This document shows positions 45,431 to 57,679 of a DNA stretch of 64,000 nt, one piece after another (positions within the stretch are counted from its first letter, which is position 1; every line of letters starts with the position of its first letter). This DNA comes from Welwitschia mirabilis (lineage: Eukaryota; Gnetophyta; Gnetopsida; Welwitschiales). Location: the NCBI GenBank assembly GCA_051453625.1, contig JBOZIK010000001.1, forward strand, positions 291,570,454 through 291,634,453, in the 5' to 3' direction. The notes under the pieces were generated by a model that worked only from the letters and a program-made list of their open reading frames with translations, did not search any database and had not been told where the DNA came from. The translations under genes were made by a program, and so were the position numbers.

Positions 45431-47241
45431 TTTAAAGGAGATGTTGGAAAGCTCCTTTTAGCCATCCTTGAGCTTTAGAGATTTTTATGGCCTCTCTTTA
45501 GCGTTTTTTTGGGCCCTCTTCTTGGGCTTCTTAGGCTTCTCTTTTGGCCCTTTGTTTCTATCTCTTAGCCTTATTTTTTCTCATATTTTTTCAATTTTTT
45601 AAAGTATTTTTAGGAAAGAAATACAAAACTATTTTCTTAAGGGCATATTTTCCTTTCAATCAGGCATTTAAATTTTAAAGAGGCATTAATTTTTTTAAAG
45701 GGAAAATTATTAATGTTCAAATATTTAAAAGGAGCATTTTTTAAATTTTTTTCTTTCAAAGATAATGAATTTTTCTAAAAGAGGATTTCTTTAAAATATT
45801 TATTTTTTATAAAAGAAAATATAAAATATTTCTTTTAAAAGTAATTTTTTAAGGAAGCTTACAATATATCTTTATTCTCATCATCCATGTAGTGCTAAAT
45901 CTTTGACCAACCACTTCATCTGCTACACTCTTGACTCTGCGCTCCCTATGCTCCTTAAGTGGCCTGTGTCAATCCACTTAGCTACACCTTAACAACTGCC
46001 TATCATCTTTTTGAACTCTGATAGCCCAATGTCAATCGTCTTTAAAGTCCTTGCTTTCATGTCCACCTCTTGCATGTTATGCCTCCTCCACAACAACTCT
46101 CATCTATCTGTCAACACAAGCTGCCCATCACTTACTTCCTTACTGCTACTCTTCCATGGTTGTTGGTTTCCACTAATATTGCATGTGCCTTGTCATTGCC
46201 ATTTTGTGCCCCAACACACCTTTCTTATTATGTAAATCCCTGCTTATGCTTCTCCACTAACATTGCCTTACACCTGCGTCTACCATCTTTCTCATAGCCT
46301 ACCTTCAAGGGCAAAGAACTTCATCTATCAATAGAAAAATCACATGATTGATTCTTGGATGTGTAAAACAAATCTTCAAATTTCTATTAGCATTTCTTTT
46401 AGTTTCATGCATATGCAGAATTATGAACCATTACTTAACTTTTAGATTTTTATTGTACAGATGTGTTTTAGCTAAACCATTACTTAAGCATTACTTAATT
46501 ATGCACACATGAGATTTAGCTAGCCATTATTTAGCTTTTAGCTCCATTTTATGAACATGTATAATTTTATGCATTTTTTTGTTTTTTAAGTGTTTTTAGC
46601 CATTTTTAGAGTTTTTTAAATATTTTTTATACTTGTAAATCCAAAACTCAATTTTTATCATCAAAACAAGTTAGGATGTGGAGCAAGATCCCTTGACTTG
46701 ATCTTTTTCTTTATCTCAAACTATTCTTGTGATTTGGATAGATTAAGCTAATTTAAATATGAGCAAGATTTTCTTAGCATAATGATACCACAATCAGTTC
46801 CTTTTTGTTATGTCTTCATCTTTGCTTTCTTTTCACACTTAATTTTACTAATTCTACTTAAGTCAAAAAAAGGGAAATTGTTTTTTACCCCTTAAACACT
46901 TAACATTTTTACTGGTAATAATTTTTAGTTAATGGAGGGCATTGAGAGCCTTATGTAGATAAAAATCTGTGTTGGGATTTACATTACCTTCTAAAGCTTG
47001 TTGTGTAGTCTTAGCTATCATAACTATGAAGTTCAGACCATACAGAGAATCATGTCTCTCCTAGGCAGAAACAGCTTAGGCATCCTAAGGTCTAGATTCC
47101 CACATATGTTTTAGTAATAAAGGGTATATTAGGTGAATATTAAAGGCACAGTGGTCAGTCTACTTGGATTTCATCACCAAGAGAAATAGGTTTAATAAAA
47201 TCTAAAATTTAATGAGTCTGAGGTATAAGTTTGTTACTTAC

Positions 47242-47341
47242 NNNNNNNNNNNNNNNNNNNNNNNNNNNNNNNNNNNNNNNNNNNNNNNNNNNNNNNNNNN
47301 NNNNNNNNNNNNNNNNNNNNNNNNNNNNNNNNNNNNNNNNN
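47242..47341. other. 100-N gap with duplicated flanks
   Basis: The 29 bases before the gap (ATGAGTCTGAGGTATAAGTT onward) are repeated immediately after it. The E2 copy reads through once near 55,997. This looks like two overlapping contig ends that were scaffolded without merging. Confidence 0.9.
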
Positions 47342-47635
47342 ATGAGTCTGAGGTATAAGTTTGTTACTTACAATGCATGACACTTTTTATTAAGAAGGGT
47401 ATATAGCTGAGGTAACTAAAATTAGCCAATGACTTGGATGCCTCACCAAGGTCATTCATATTTTATCCTTTCACTCCCTTAAGAGATAAGGATACCACCC
47501 TTAGAGAGGATATGATCACTACCCAGATCTGGTAGCATACTCTAAAATTGATCAATCTCAACATTTTATCACTTCATAATCAATTTAGGCCTCCCACATT
47601 AAAATCTATTTTGCTCACATTAAGAAATTTTAAAC

Positions 47636-47735
47636 NNNNNNNNNNNNNNNNNNNNNNNNNNNNNNNNNNNNNNNNNNNNNNNNNNNNNNNNNNNNNNNNN
47701 NNNNNNNNNNNNNNNNNNNNNNNNNNNNNNNNNNN
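47636..47735. other. 100-N gap with duplicated flanks
   Basis: About 54 bases from AATTTAGGCCTCCCACATTA to TTTTAAAC precede the gap, and a near-identical copy follows it. E2 has the sequence once near 56,235-56,290. Same interpretation as the gap at 47,242. Confidence 0.9.
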
Positions 47736-48274
47736 AATTTAGGCCTCCCCCATTAAAATCTATTTTGCTCACATTAAGAAATTTTAAACAAAGTACCTTT
47801 GTTTTTCTTTCTCATTCACATAGGATTTTCACTAGTTAAGAAGGGGTTTTCTTAGTTGTTATACTTTGTGGTTTGGATAAATCACTCAGATTTTTAGGCT
47901 TGATTTTCTTTCATGGTGACTATCTTTCTATCTCGTGACATTTTTGTCTCTTTGCTTTTGTTGCATTATGACTTACATAAACAACTTAAAATTATGGATA
48001 AGAGTAAAATTTCTTTTCTTTTGATAATACCATCCCTTGGCCCTTTATTTTTCTTTTATACTTTTTGGGTTTGAGAAGATTTCTTCTTATGATAAATAGA
48101 ACAATTTCAGTTGTATATGTGAGCAAGATCCCTTTGATTCTTGACCTTACCTCACAACTTGTTAATTATCTTCTAGTTTTCATCCTTTTTCAACCTTGAC
48201 ACATTTGACATCAACTCCAAGGGGAAATTTTTAGTGATTGTCAAAATATTTTACACTTGTTCTCACCACTATAA

Positions 48275-49130
48275 TCATGACCAACATCAAAGTTACTCTT
48301 TAGGATGATTAGTTATGAAAGGTTTGGAAAAAGGATTTCATGTCAACTATGTGGATTTATGATTATGAGATGGATTTTTATGCCTATGCTCATACACCTC
48401 GTCAGGATCTTATTGAAAAAGCTGCTTGGTAAGATATTGATAAGAAATTGACAGATATTATATATAAATTTATCACTTATTAACATAAGAAGTTGGTCTA
48501 TTGAATTAAAACAAGCTATACCAACTCCTATACTTTGAGGAATACATTTGCCTTTAAAAATGATCTAGATCTCCTTAACCTTATTACTTGCTTAAATAGT
48601 TCATATTATGAAAAAGGACAAATGAGATAATTAATTTCATAGATGCAAGACATTAAAGACAAAGTAGAGATTAATTTATAGAAACAAGTTTGCATTCATT
48701 ATGTCAACTTAATCTACTATAAGAATCCTCTTTACGTATTTATATAATGTTATTACATGGTAGTAAGAAACTAAATAATGTGACTTTCAATATGCTTATT
48801 AAGGATTTCATTTCCACTAAAGCTCAATTTAAGTTCACATGATTTTCTTCTTTTGATGCCACATGCAAAGTTTCTCATTATCATCTGTCTCCTCATCAAC
48901 CTAAATAGTCTACTAGCAAAACTAATATGTAAAAGGAATTACATCATGATAAGTATAAGGTTTTGTAAAAATAGCAAAATAAGAAGTATAGTTATAATCA
49001 GCCAAATAAGAAGTCAGTTTAGAATATTACCACTCCTAAGAAGAACAAATATTAGTTCTGATGATGCGGAAGACAAGGCCATACCAGAGACTTTTGTAGG
49101 ATACCTTGGGATAAGATAAATTCTATACTT
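48275..49130 (+). pseudogene. Copia gag relic, E1
   Basis: It starts MTNIKV then a stop. It reads through STMWIYDYEMDFYAYAHTP (about 48,337-48,395), a TLRNTFAFKND segment near 48,535, and a knuckle CGRQGHTRDFC (about 49,065-49,100) lacking an unbroken first Cys pair. Parallel sequence is in E2. Stops and frameshifts abound. Confidence 0.6.
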
Positions 49131-49229
49131 AAGGCAAGTGTAATTACTAAAGAATCGGATTCCCTTAATAATGTTGAAAATTTTGAATCAAATTCTTTAT
49201 TTAAGAACTCTAACTTTTTTTATATGAGT

Positions 49230-50234
49230 GACCACATACCTTATGACGAGACATGGAGTCTTGACATAGGTGTAACTCATCATAGAAATTATTAGTATGA
49301 TTATTTTGGTGACTTCGTCAAAGCATCGAGTTAGGTTCATTTGATAAATAGAACTCCAGCTTCTGTGGAAAGATATGGTTTGGTTATCCTTAACTTGACA
49401 TGGCTCTCTTCATAGACTATTTATTGTGTTTTGTATGTTTCTTTTTTAAGGTTGCATCTTCTATTACTTTCCACTCTGATGCAATAAGATCACTCTATTT
49501 CTATGATGAAGAAATCAGTGGATATTTATGATGGTAATTAAGAACTAGTAATGAAAGGCTATATTAATGGAAAGCTAATTCATCTTCATGATTATGTTAG
49601 AATGCAAGAGATTTCTTACATTGTTTTCTAAGATAAGATTCCTCCCTTGATATTGTGGCAGGTTTAACTAGGACATCCTACCTCTAGTACAATGAATGCA
49701 ATGCATGAGAATGGTCACTGACTTCTTTCATCTATCCCACAGGATTTCTCAGTGTAAAGCATATATTATGAATAAAATAAGTCAACAGTGATTTACACCA
49801 AGTAAGTGGCATGCTCATCAAGAGATTTTGCTTATTCATAGTAATGTATGTGGACTTATGTCATTTTTCACCCTTCACATATTTCATTATGTTATCTCTT
49901 TCATTGATGATTATTCCTGCATGAGTTGGGTATATTTCATAAAATCCAAATCATAGACTTTGAATATTTTTAAGAAGTTCAAAATTAAAATGAAAAAAAC
50001 CTTGACTATTAAATTAAAAGTTTTTACTTAGATAATGTTGAGAATTATACATCTGCCAAGTTGAAGGACTTTCTCACTTTTGAAGGAATTGAACATTTGA
50101 AGACCTTCCCTAGGAAACCTTAATAAAATGGCATTACTAAGTGATTTAATTTCACTATCATGGATATGGTGCATTTCATGATGTATTTTAATGGTTGTAG
50201 GATCTATCTTTGGACTAGATAATTGAAAATCAGG
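49230..50234 (+). pseudogene. Copia protease and integrase relic, E1
   Basis: Protease start ETWSLDIGVTHH (49,249-49,285; D-x-G kept as D-I-G), GAG-pre-integrase LGHPTSSTMNAMHENGH (about 49,668-49,720), integrase SFIDDYSCMSWVYFIKSKS-like (about 49,900-49,955), FYLDNVENYTSAKLKDFL (about 50,022-50,075) and FNFTIMDMV..MMYFNG (about 50,147-50,200). The integrase ends abruptly at the duplication breakpoint. Confidence 0.75.
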
Positions 50235-52050
50235 GAATACCTAATTGCACTTATGCTTGTTGAGTTTTATAGATTTATAAATAATTAGTCATCCATCTTG
50301 CATTAAAACTACTTCTATTCCTTATTCGTAAGCATTTATGACTATAAAAAGTTCTTCATCCATTTTTAGAATCCTTAAAATTAGAGCAAAGGTCAATAAG
50401 AATTTGATCTCAAGAAATTCCTCTTTGTATTTGCCATCAAAACAGAGTGCAACTTTACCTTTTCATAGATATATCGTTAAGCTTAAAATTTTGAAGACAC
50501 TTTGAATAGAATGTTATAATCCTATCAGTCCTTAGAAAATATTTATTTATATGGAATTTCTTAGATCTGATCAATCTCTTACTACTTTCACTTTACTTGA
50601 ATTAGTCTTAATGCCTTTCTTAGATATCACATACCCAAAATAATGGATGGATTTCTTGAAGAATTCACATTTTTCTTAGTTTGGCTATCAATAAATGTTT
50701 CTTGAGTAGCTGCAATACTATTTTTAGATGTTAAACTTGTTTTTTTCCTATTCTTTGAATAAACCAAAATATCATTGATGAAAACAATAATAAACTAATT
50801 GAAATAAGAATAAAATATGTTATTATTAAAATCATGAATGTAGTAAGAAAATTACTAAGATCAAAAGGCATAATAGCAAATTTAAAATAACCATATTTGA
50901 TTCTAAAATCTACCTATGAAATATCTTCTTCCTTGATTTGAATTTAATGATAATTGGACTTCAAGTCTATGTTGGTGAAATATTCTACTTCCTACAACTA
51001 ATCAAAAAGGTTATCAATTTTAGGCAATAGATATTATTTTTTATTGTTACCTTATTTATCTATTATTACTAAATTTAGATTCTAAGTAATCCATCTTTCT
51101 TATTGACCAACAACATTAGGTCTTTCCATGGTCTACTCTATTTAAACCTTTAAATCTTTTAGTTCAGCAATGAAAGATCTATAAGATTCTCAAGAGATGG
51201 ATTGTGCTCTAAGTATTAGATTAATGACATGTTTAATCTTCCTTTTTACTAGTAGATCAAATTTGTCTTTAAATACTTCATAGAATTCAGGTAACCCACT
51301 AGATAACTATACCTCATGAATAATATCTATTTTCTTTTATCTTCCCCTTTAAAAATTCATCCTCTAGAACAAGTATAAATAAAAGGGATCCCTTCTTACA
51401 AAGGAGTCTTCATGTCATAATTGTCTAAAAATGACATTCTCAAAGTTGCATCATATTTCTCAATATCCAAAACATAAAATTTATCAACAAATGATAAATC
51501 ATTAATATTAAATGTTAGTTTTGTATAATAACTAGATTGTATTATGACTTTTAATCTTGTAACTTCACTCTATAAGTTAGTTCTTTGATGATATTTTCTT
51601 TAAAGTTATTAGTAATTTAGATGATCTAAATTATCACTAATGCCACTATCTATGAGAAATAAAGTAGGTTTATTTTCTAATAATCATTTAAGTTTAATAA
51701 TAAAAAACTAAATTTGAATAAAACCTATTTAGATAGTGGTAAACAACTCTGTATTACATGTTGTTATCCCTATGAGAAAGCATGTTGATCTTGGTTTATT
51801 ACCTTCTTCTTTTTGGAATAATTCTTGATGATGTGCCCCTTCTTCTTGCAATGGTAACATACCAATGTTGTATGATTTTGTATGGTGGACTAGGTTTAAG
51901 TTTAAGGCTAAGGCTAATGTTGAATATTCTAATATAATGATGACCTCAGTTGCTATGTAATGGTAGTCACTATACAGGCAATCATAGATGATTCCTATTC
52001 TACCTTTATGTCATACTTGGTTTTTTAAAGATTCTTGTGGAGAATTTGAT
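50235..52050 (-). pseudogene. Gypsy RNase H, RT, protease and knuckle, right copy
   Basis: This aligns with 39,383-41,220 in the left copy: the start CTAATTGCACTTATGCTTGTTG, the RT stretch near 50,600-50,900 and the knuckle block GATGATGTGCCCCTTCTTCTTGC near 51,830. The offset is about 10.82-10.85 kb. Its left edge is the duplication breakpoint inside RNase H. It has independent indels relative to the left copy. Confidence 0.8.
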
Positions 52051-52066
52051 TTTAATGTATACGCTA

Positions 52067-53020
52067 GATTTCATAACCTCAGTGGAAGAGTAATAATGAA
52101 ATTATTAGTAAACTCCTCATGATCCTATTTTAATTAGAACCATGCTACTTTATAAAATTATTTTCAATGTTTATCAAATCTCTTGCTTCCAAGTCATAGG
52201 TATTTAAACCACATTCTTTTATTCTTATTGAAATAATCAAGAACAGTTACTTTTTAAAATTCTTATACAAAATAAACCTAGTCATTTCTTATCACACTAA
52301 CATGATTCCATAGTGTTGTCACATCTTCTACTAAGAACATCATTTCGTATTAGTTATGTAATCTCCTATTAGCATTATTTAATCAAAAATAATTATTAAT
52401 AAACTATATTCATTTTAGTGCTTCCTCATAAGATCTTANNNNNNNNNNNNNNNNNNNNNNNNNNNNNNNNNNNNNNNNNNNNNNNNNNNNNNNNNNNNNN
52501 NNNNNNNNNNNNNNNNNNNNNNNNNNNNNNNNNNNNNNNNNNNNNNNNNNNNNNNNNNNNNNNNNNNNNNNNNNNNNNNNNNNNNNNNNNNNAAGGACTA
52601 TGATGGATATCTTTCTATGTTGTAGATTAGTTCATTTTAAGCTTGAAGAGAGAGTTGTACTTGAGATTGAAGGCATCTTATGAGTTTTTTGTATGATCGA
52701 CGTTTAAGTGCTTGTAATATGAATTCATGTTTATCATTTGCTACTTTTTGTAAACCCTTGACATTCACATAATTGGCTTGAGATCACTAGTAAACTTTGT
52801 CAATTTATTTTTCAAGAGCATTAATATGATTGCTCATGGGGTCTTCCATTATGCACTATTGTATGCATTGTTAGGAGACATCTAGTCCTCATTGATGCTT
52901 TCAACCTATCGTTTTGTAGCTTAAAACTTAATCAGCTGAATAGTTACAAGTCAAAATTGCTATAGATACTTTCATAAGCTAATTAATAAGATCATATGCT
53001 TAGTTAATAAGAAAAAGGTT
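52067..53020 (-). pseudogene. Ty3/gypsy gag relic, copy G3
   Basis: Third copy of the gag block. It contains a 154-N gap (52,439-52,592) corresponding to about 41,600-41,755 of G1. Confidence 0.75.
52439..52592. other. 154-N gap
   Basis: The flanks continue the gag-block alignment and the gap length is close to the missing homologous length in G1, so this gap looks correctly sized. Confidence 0.9.
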
Positions 53021-53034
53021 TAAATTTAATAGTT

Positions 53035-53800
53035 TATGTGGGTTCCATGAATGTTAACTCAATTGTATAATGTCCTATATAATTATGGACTAATGATGTT
53101 AATAGTGTGATGCCCTATATAGTTCTAGGAGGTTTTAGAAGAGTCCAACTTAGTAGTGTGGCATCTTATATAATTATGGATTAATGATGTTAGTACTATG
53201 ACATATTATATACTTTTATGAAATCTCATGAGTGTTCAACTCAATAATGTAGTATCATATACATTTCTAAACTGATGATGTCACTAGTCTAGCATTCTAT
53301 ATATTTTTTTTGGATTCAATGATGAACCGACTCAGTATTATGGCACCCTATACAATCTTAGACTACTAATGTAAGTACTATAATGCATTATATAGTTCTG
53401 TGAGCTCTCATGAGTATCTAACGTAGTAGTGTTAACGTCCTATGTAGTTCTTCAAGGTCCCATAATGGTTCAACTCAAAAGTATGATCACTTCTACAATT
53501 ATGGACTGATGATGTAAGTATTATAGCATCTTATACAACTTTTTGGGATTCCATGATGGTCCACCTCAATAGTGTATTATCCTATATAATATACAATGAT
53601 GATGTTAGCAGTGTATTGTCTTATATAATTTTTTAGAATCCCATGAGTGTGTAGCTCAAGAATGTAGCAATCTATACATTTTCAGAGTAATGATGTTAGT
53701 AATGCAGTGCCCTATACAATTTTATGGGTTCTAACAATGGTCTACCTCATGATGCACCATATACATTTATAGACTAATGATGTTACTTTCACATCATTAT
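53035..53800. repeat. ~90-bp tandem repeat array A3
   Basis: About eight units of the A1/A2 family, with landmarks such as TTATGGACTAATGATGTTA (about 53,084) and TTATGGATTAATGATGTTA (about 53,175), a 91-base step. It ends with the same AGTACTTAATATTTTACTATT as A2. Confidence 0.85.
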
Positions 53801-53836
53801 GACACTCTACCACATCAATAAGTACTTAATATTTTA

Positions 53837-53841
53837 CTATT
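53837..53841. repeat. Target-site duplication CTATT of inner Copia
   Basis: CTATT precedes the 5' LTR here and follows the 3' LTR at 60,015-60,019. The left duplicate copy has the same CTATT at 45,216-45,220. Confidence 0.8.
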
Positions 53842-53983
53842 TGCTAAGGTTATGCTTGCCTTTATAAGCAAGCTTTTCAATGTAATAATAATGAAGAATA
53901 TTCTTTAAAGAAATAAAACTTGATTTTAGATTGATATTTTTCTTTCTTTAGCTCTTGTGTTTCCTAACAAGTGGTATCAGAGC

Positions 53984-56760
53984 TTTGAAGGAGATCTTGT
54001 GGAGCTTTCTTTGCCCATCCTTAAGCTTTAAAGCTTCTTATGACCTCTCTTTGGAGTTTTTTGGGCACTCTTATTAGGCTTATTTGGCTTCTCTTTTGGC
54101 CATTTCTTTCCCTTTCCCAGCCTTAATTTTTCTCCTTTTTTTTCAATTTTTAGAGTATTTTCTAGAGAAAATACAAAAATATTTTCTTAGTGGGCATATT
54201 TTCCTTTTAAGGGGGACATTTAAATTTTAAAGGGGCATTTAATTTTTTTGAAAGGGAAAATTTTTGCTATTTAAATATTTAAAATGGGCATTTTTTTAAT
54301 TTTTTTCCTTTTTAAGAAAATCAATTTTTTTAAAAAGGGGCCTTTTTTAAAATATTTTTTAAATAAAAGCATTTTTTTTTTTTGGTTGTGTGTAACTCAT
54401 CTCTTGCAGTGCTTTCTCAAAGTTTTTCATTAAGTTTTGGTGTTGGATTGCATTCTAAGAGAAAAATATCATTTAAGGAAGTAATTCTGTGAAGACACTG
54501 CTATTACGACTTTGCAACAGTAATTTTTTAAAAAAGCTGATAGTATTTCTTTAGCCATCTCATCCATGCAGTGTTAACTTTTTGACCAACTACCCCATTT
54601 GCTGCACTCTCGCCTTTGCTCTTCTTAAACTCCTTACATAACCTGCACTGGTCCACTCTGTTATACCCCTGCAACTGCCTACCACCTCCTTGAACTCTAA
54701 TAGTCTTATGTCAATCGTCTTCAAAGGCCCTACTTATGCACCCATCTCCTATGTGTCATGTCTCCTCTGCAATTTCTATTAGCTGTCTACTAGTGGGAGT
54801 CATCTATTGTCTGCTCTTCTGCTATCACTCTTCCATACTTGTTGATCTGCACTAGTGTTGTGTGCCTTATTGCCAGCTTGCTATGCCACTCTACACCTTT
54901 TCTACTATGTAACTCCTTGCATGTGCTTCTCCTCTGATGTTATCTTATACCTTTCCTACCATATTCCCCACACCCTGCCTTCAATGACAAAGAACTTCAT
55001 CTGTCAATAAAGAGATCACTTTTTTAAATTTGTATTAGCATCTCTTTGAGTTTCGCGCACATGAAAATTTGTAATTCATTATTCAACCTTTATCTCTCTA
55101 TTATGCACATGTGTTTTAACTAAATCATTACTCAATCTTTGCTTGGTTCTGCACACTTGAGATTTAGCCAGCCATTATCTAGCTTTTAACTCAGTCAATT
55201 TTATGTAGTTTTTGGTTTTTTAAGCTTTTTTAGCCATGTTTTGAGTTTTTTGGGTATTTTTTAAACTTGTAAATCCAAAACTCAATTTTTGGCATTAAAT
55301 CAAGTTGGAATATCAAGTAATATCCCTTGATTTAAATTTTTTAACTCTTTTTCTTGCTTTTTGGACTTATCTTTTTTACTTTTTTTGAGTTTTTAGAGAT
55401 TTTTGGCCTTTTTTCAATAATTGTAAGCCAAATATCTTTCGTTAAGTTAAGTTGGATGTTAAGCAAGATCCCTTGACCTTTTTTTTACCCCCTCTTGGAC
55501 TATTCTTGAGATTTAGATTATTAAGATAAGTTAGATACTAAGCAAGATCTACTTAGCATGACTATACCATAATCAGTTCCTTTTTGTTATGTCTTGGTCT
55601 TTGATTTTTTTCCACACTTAATTTTACGAATTCTACTTAAGTTAAGTCATAAAAAGAGAAAATGCTTTCATCTCTTAAACACTTAACATTTTTACTGGCA
55701 ACAAGTTTTGGTTAGTAGGGGGCGTAGGATGGCTTACATAGACAGAGATCCATGGTGAGCTTTTCATTGCCTTCTGAATCTTATTATGTAGTCTTAACTA
55801 CCATAAATATGAAATTCAAGCCATATGAAGAGTCATGTCTCTCTTAAGAAGAAATTTCTTGGGTACCCTAAGGTTCATATCCCCACATGCATCTTGGTAA
55901 TTGAGGGTATGCTAGGTGAAGGTCAGAGGTACAGTGGCAACATCTACTTGTATTTCATTACCAAGGAATATAGGTTTAATAAAATCCAAAATTTACTGAG
56001 TCTAAAGTATAAGTAGGTTACTAACATTGCATGATACTCTCTCTTAAGGAAGGTATATAGCTGAAGTAATCAAAATTGACCAAAAACTTAAATGCCCCAC
56101 CAACGTAATTCATATTTTATTCATTTACTCCCCTAGAAGATATGGATACTATACTTGGAGAGGATGTGATTACAACTTGGATTTAGTAGTAGACTCTAAA
56201 ATTGACAAATCTTAATGTTTCATTATCTAGTAATTAATTTAGGCCCCCTATCTTAAAATCTACCTTGCTCACATTAAGAAATTTTAAATAAAGTACCTTT
56301 GTTTTTCTTTTCTCATATGCATAGGTTTTTGCTGGTTGAGGAAGGGTTTTCTTAGTTTTCACCCTTTTTAATTTGAATGATTAATCTGATTTTTAAGCTT
56401 GATCCTTTTGTTGTGATTATCCATCTCTATCATGACATTTTTGTCTATTTGCTTTTATTGCATTATGGTTTGCATAGATCACTTGAAATTGTAGATGAGA
56501 GCAAAACCCATTTTCTTGTGACTATTTTGTCCTTTTCTTTTCTTATATACTTTTTGGGTTTGATAAGATTTCTTTGTATGATAGATATGTCACTTTAAAT
56601 TATGGATGTGAGTAAGATCTCTCTGATTCTCTACTTTACCTCAAAACTTATCAACTCTCTTCTGGTTTTTATTCTTTTTTAACCATGGCCCATTTGGCAA
56701 CATTTTCAAAAGGGAAGTTTCACTGATTGTTAGAATCTTTTACACTCATTCTCATAACTG
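53984..56760 (+). other. Long Copia leader, right copy
   Basis: About 2.78 kb, alignable with the E1 leader. No recognised protein domain. The T-rich start and the CT-rich middle segment (about 54,560-54,990) are shared with E1. Confidence 0.6.
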
Positions 56761-56765
56761 GGATC

Positions 56766-57560
56766 ATGGCCAACATCAGAGTTACTCTTTAGGATGATTA
56801 ATCATGGGAGGTTTGGTATGAGAATTTCATATCAACTATGTAGATTTATGGTTATGAGAAGGATTTTTATGCTCATGTTCATACACCTCTTCGAGATCTA
56901 ACTAAATAAGTTTCTTGGTAAGATATTATTGAGAAATTGACATATATTATGCAAAAATCTTTCACTTATTAACATAAGAAGTTGTTCGATTAGAATAAAA
57001 TAAGCTATACCAACTTCTGTACTTTGAGGAATACATTCTACTTCAAAAATGATGTAGAGCTCCTTAACCTCATAACTCGCATCAATAATTTACATTATGA
57101 AAAAGGATAGATGAGATAATTAATTACATAAATGCATTTATTATGTCAACATAATCCACTATTATTTAGAATAATCCTCTGTATGTATTTATGTCATGTT
57201 ACTACATGGCAGCAAGCAACTGAATAATATGAATTTTGATATGCATAGTAAGTATCTCATTTACTAAAGCCCTGTTTAACTTCACGGGACATTCTTCTTC
57301 TGATATTGCATGTAAAGTTTCTCATTATCATGACCCTCCTCATCAACCTAAGTAGTCTACCAGCAAATCCAATCTAAAAATTAAATCACATCATGATAAG
57401 GATAAGTCTCTATAAAAATAGTAAAATAAGAAGTCTAATTAGACTCGACTAAATAAGTAGCTAATTTAGAATACTACCACTCCTAGGAAGATGAAATATT
57501 AGTTCTCACGATGTAAAAGACAAGATTATACTAGATACTTCTGTAGGATACCTTATGATA
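56766..57560 (+). pseudogene. Copia gag relic, E2
   Basis: The gag frame starts MANIRVTL followed by a stop; YGYEKDFYAHVHTPLRDL (about 56,848-56,900) and the TLRNTFYFKND segment near 57,025 match E1. The knuckle region near 57,500-57,550 is degraded. Confidence 0.6.
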
Positions 57561-57679
57561 AGTCAAGTCTATGCCTAAGGCAAATATAGTTACTGAAGAA
57601 TTAAATTCCCTTAATGATGTTGAAAATTTTGAACAGAATGCTTTCTTTGACAACTCTGACTTTATTAGTATGAGGAAGC

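Larger units (their letters stand above)
45431..48270 (+). other. Long Copia leader, left copy
   Basis: About 2.8 kb between the PBS and gag, without a recognised coding domain, aligns with 53,984-56,760 in E2. It starts with a T-rich tract, then a CTTCATCT...CCTCC-rich part (46,000-46,300) holding two overlapping short ORFs, then AT-rich sequence. It contains two assembly gaps. Confidence 0.6.
45221..50234 (+). mobile_element. Copia element E1, cut off in integrase
   Basis: LTR, PBS, a 2.8-kb leader, gag (about 48,275-49,130), protease and integrase up to about 50,234 are present. Sequence then switches to minus-strand gypsy RNase H/RT. The switch point matches position 58,672 of the complete copy E2, marking a tandem-duplication breakpoint and not an LTR end. 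Confidence 0.8.

Noticed and set aside
46011-46297. Two overlapping plus-strand ORFs in the Copia leader
   Set aside because: They are closed or different in the homologous E2 leader and show no domain.
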